Assembly: GCA_023132075.1 (NCBI GenBank)
Contig: JAGLYT010000092.1
Location: 1-6,622, forward strand
Reading direction: 5' to 3'
Origin: a bacterium
Lineage (GTDB): Bacteria; CBDUZB01; JAGLHV01
DNA: 6,622 nucleotides
The notes beneath the pieces are model-generated. The model ran no database searches. It was not told the DNA's origin and was given only the letters and a program-made list of their open reading frames with translations. A program made the translations under genes and the position numbers. Below, piece by piece: positions 6,197 through 6,622 of this stretch (the first letter of the stretch is position 1; every line of letters begins with the position of its first letter).

Positions 6197-6206
6197 CCCC
6201 TCCCTT
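6197..6206 (-). promoter_or_regulatory. Ribosome binding site fixing the nucleotidyltransferase start at 6191
   Basis: Read on the minus strand this is AAGGGAGGGG, five bases before the ATG at 6191-6189. It rules in favour of the short form and against the 28-codon hydrophobic extension to 6275, for which no comparable site is seen. Confidence 0.75.
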
Positions 6207-6396
6207 CTTAATTAGTATTATCAAAAAATACGCATAGAAACTGCCTAACAAAATTACAACTATCTCTTTATACAATAGTCACAAATAGTTATATACTCAC
6301 TCCGTTCGTGTCATACATTGTCATAAACTATGTTTGGTTACTTTTTCAAACTCCCAACTTTTCCAAATCTTATGTCTGTTGTCTTTGTTCCGTTGT

Positions 6397-6492
6397 CTAT
6401 GGACTATCGACTGCTGGAGCAGAGCGAAAGCCTGTCCACCAGTTAGTAAGGTGGGTCTCGACAATCCGTAAGGCGGATGGACTATGGACTAT
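6397..6492. repeat. Three-hairpin cluster flanked by exact 11-bp direct repeats
   Basis: CTATGGACTAT occurs at 6397-6407 and 6482-6492. Within it, GGACTAT occurs three times (6401, 6479, 6486). Between the flanks are three potential stems on the plus strand. GGAGCAG (6416-6422) pairs with CTGTCC (6432-6437) with one bulged G. CCACC (6436-6440) pairs with GGTGG (6450-6454). ATCCG (6464-6468) pairs with CGGAT (6474-6478). The first two share two bases and could be alternatives. A run of nine T residues (6492-6500) follows, 13 bases after the last stem. It resembles an intergenic repeat element or a small structured RNA; the function is unknown. Confidence 0.5.
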
Positions 6493-6622
6493 TTTTTTTT
6501 GCGTGCCCAAGGGGTAAAATTATGTGTCTAGAAAAAAATATCTTTTGCCTTTATTTTTAGTCTTTTTCTTTTACCTTTATGCCTTTTTCTTTAATCCTTT
6601 AACCAATCTAAACCAATATAAC

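Larger units (their letters stand above)
6192..6622. other. Intergenic region upstream of the nucleotidyltransferase-argF unit, no convincing gene
   Basis: This stretch must hold the leftward promoter. A weak candidate on the minus strand is ATGACA (complement of 6309-6314) and TATAAC (complement of 6288-6293), but the 15-bp spacer is short. The heptamer TGTCATA occurs at 6309-6315 and again at 6319-6325, a 10-bp period. Bases 6397-6492 hold a flanked hairpin cluster listed separately. From 6541 to 6600 the plus strand is almost purely pyrimidine with scattered A, including a 14-bp imperfect repeat (6541-6554 and 6567-6580, one mismatch). A 69-codon GTG frame at 6308-6517 crosses the hairpins and looks non-coding. 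Confidence 0.6.

Noticed and set aside
6192-6275. A 28-residue hydrophobic N-terminal extension of the nucleotidyltransferase
   Set aside because: The enzyme family starts at MKAMIMAAG, a strong ribosome binding site lies just before 6191, and a membrane anchor would be unusual for it.
6464-6500. Intrinsic terminator (stem ATCCG/CGGAT plus T9)
   Set aside because: Thirteen bases separate the stem from the T-run and the stem is only five pairs, too far and too weak for a standard terminator.
6308-6517. A 69-codon plus-strand frame starting with GTG
   Set aside because: It runs through the hairpin cluster and both direct repeats, has no good ribosome binding site, and its composition looks like translated non-coding DNA.
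6192-6622. ArgR box controlling the argF unit
   Set aside because: No pair of TNTGAAT-ATTCANA type half-sites was seen upstream of the unit.
1-6622. CRISPR array, tRNA, rRNA or transposase gene
   Set aside because: No regularly spaced short repeats, cloverleaf, ribosomal RNA sequence or transposase motifs were found on either strand.

Overview
This AT-rich window looks like bacterial chromosome. It has three rightward genes for exported or cell-surface proteins (bases 1-4025) facing two leftward housekeeping-type genes (4231-6191). There are no phage structural, replication, transposase, rRNA or tRNA genes. From memory of similar proteins, the S74-terminated 'GNVGIGT' fibre and the YDFG...TITVTITA C-terminal domain recall uncultivated lineages such as Omnitrophota or Elusimicrobiota. 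That placement is a low-confidence inference; nothing in the window fixes the taxonomy.

Surface-protein half. (i) Bases 1-828 are the 3' end of a beta-helix-type protein with a C-terminal domain of about 150 residues. (ii) Bases 927-1049 may encode a 40-residue GTG-started protein. (iii) Bases 1177-2211 encode a secreted protein with an unrelated beta-rich N-terminal part but the same C-terminal domain; 29 of 150 residues differ by hand alignment. (iv) Bases 2322-4025 encode a fibre-like protein ending in a Peptidase_S74 self-cleaving chaperone domain. The similarity between (i) and (iii) continues past the stop codon through a stop-straddling hairpin, a T-rich tract, a sigma70-like promoter (TTGATT-17-TATAAT) and a ribosome binding site. 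Each copy therefore ends one gene and starts the next transcription unit. A third, internally deleted relic of the domain lies at 4070-4184.

Housekeeping half. On the minus strand, a sugar-1-phosphate nucleotidyltransferase (5145-6191) is followed, with an ATGA overlap, by ornithine carbamoyltransferase argF (4231-5148). They are almost certainly co-transcribed and translationally coupled, although one makes activated sugar and the other serves arginine synthesis.

The last 431 bases (6192-6622) hold no convincing gene. They contain a cluster of three small hairpins flanked by an exact 11-bp direct repeat, and a polypyrimidine tract.

The most unusual feature is the repeated unit of C-terminal domain, hairpin, promoter and ribosome binding site. 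The domain copies are equal in length and in register, so recombination between them would swap or delete the intervening gene while keeping the reading frame.
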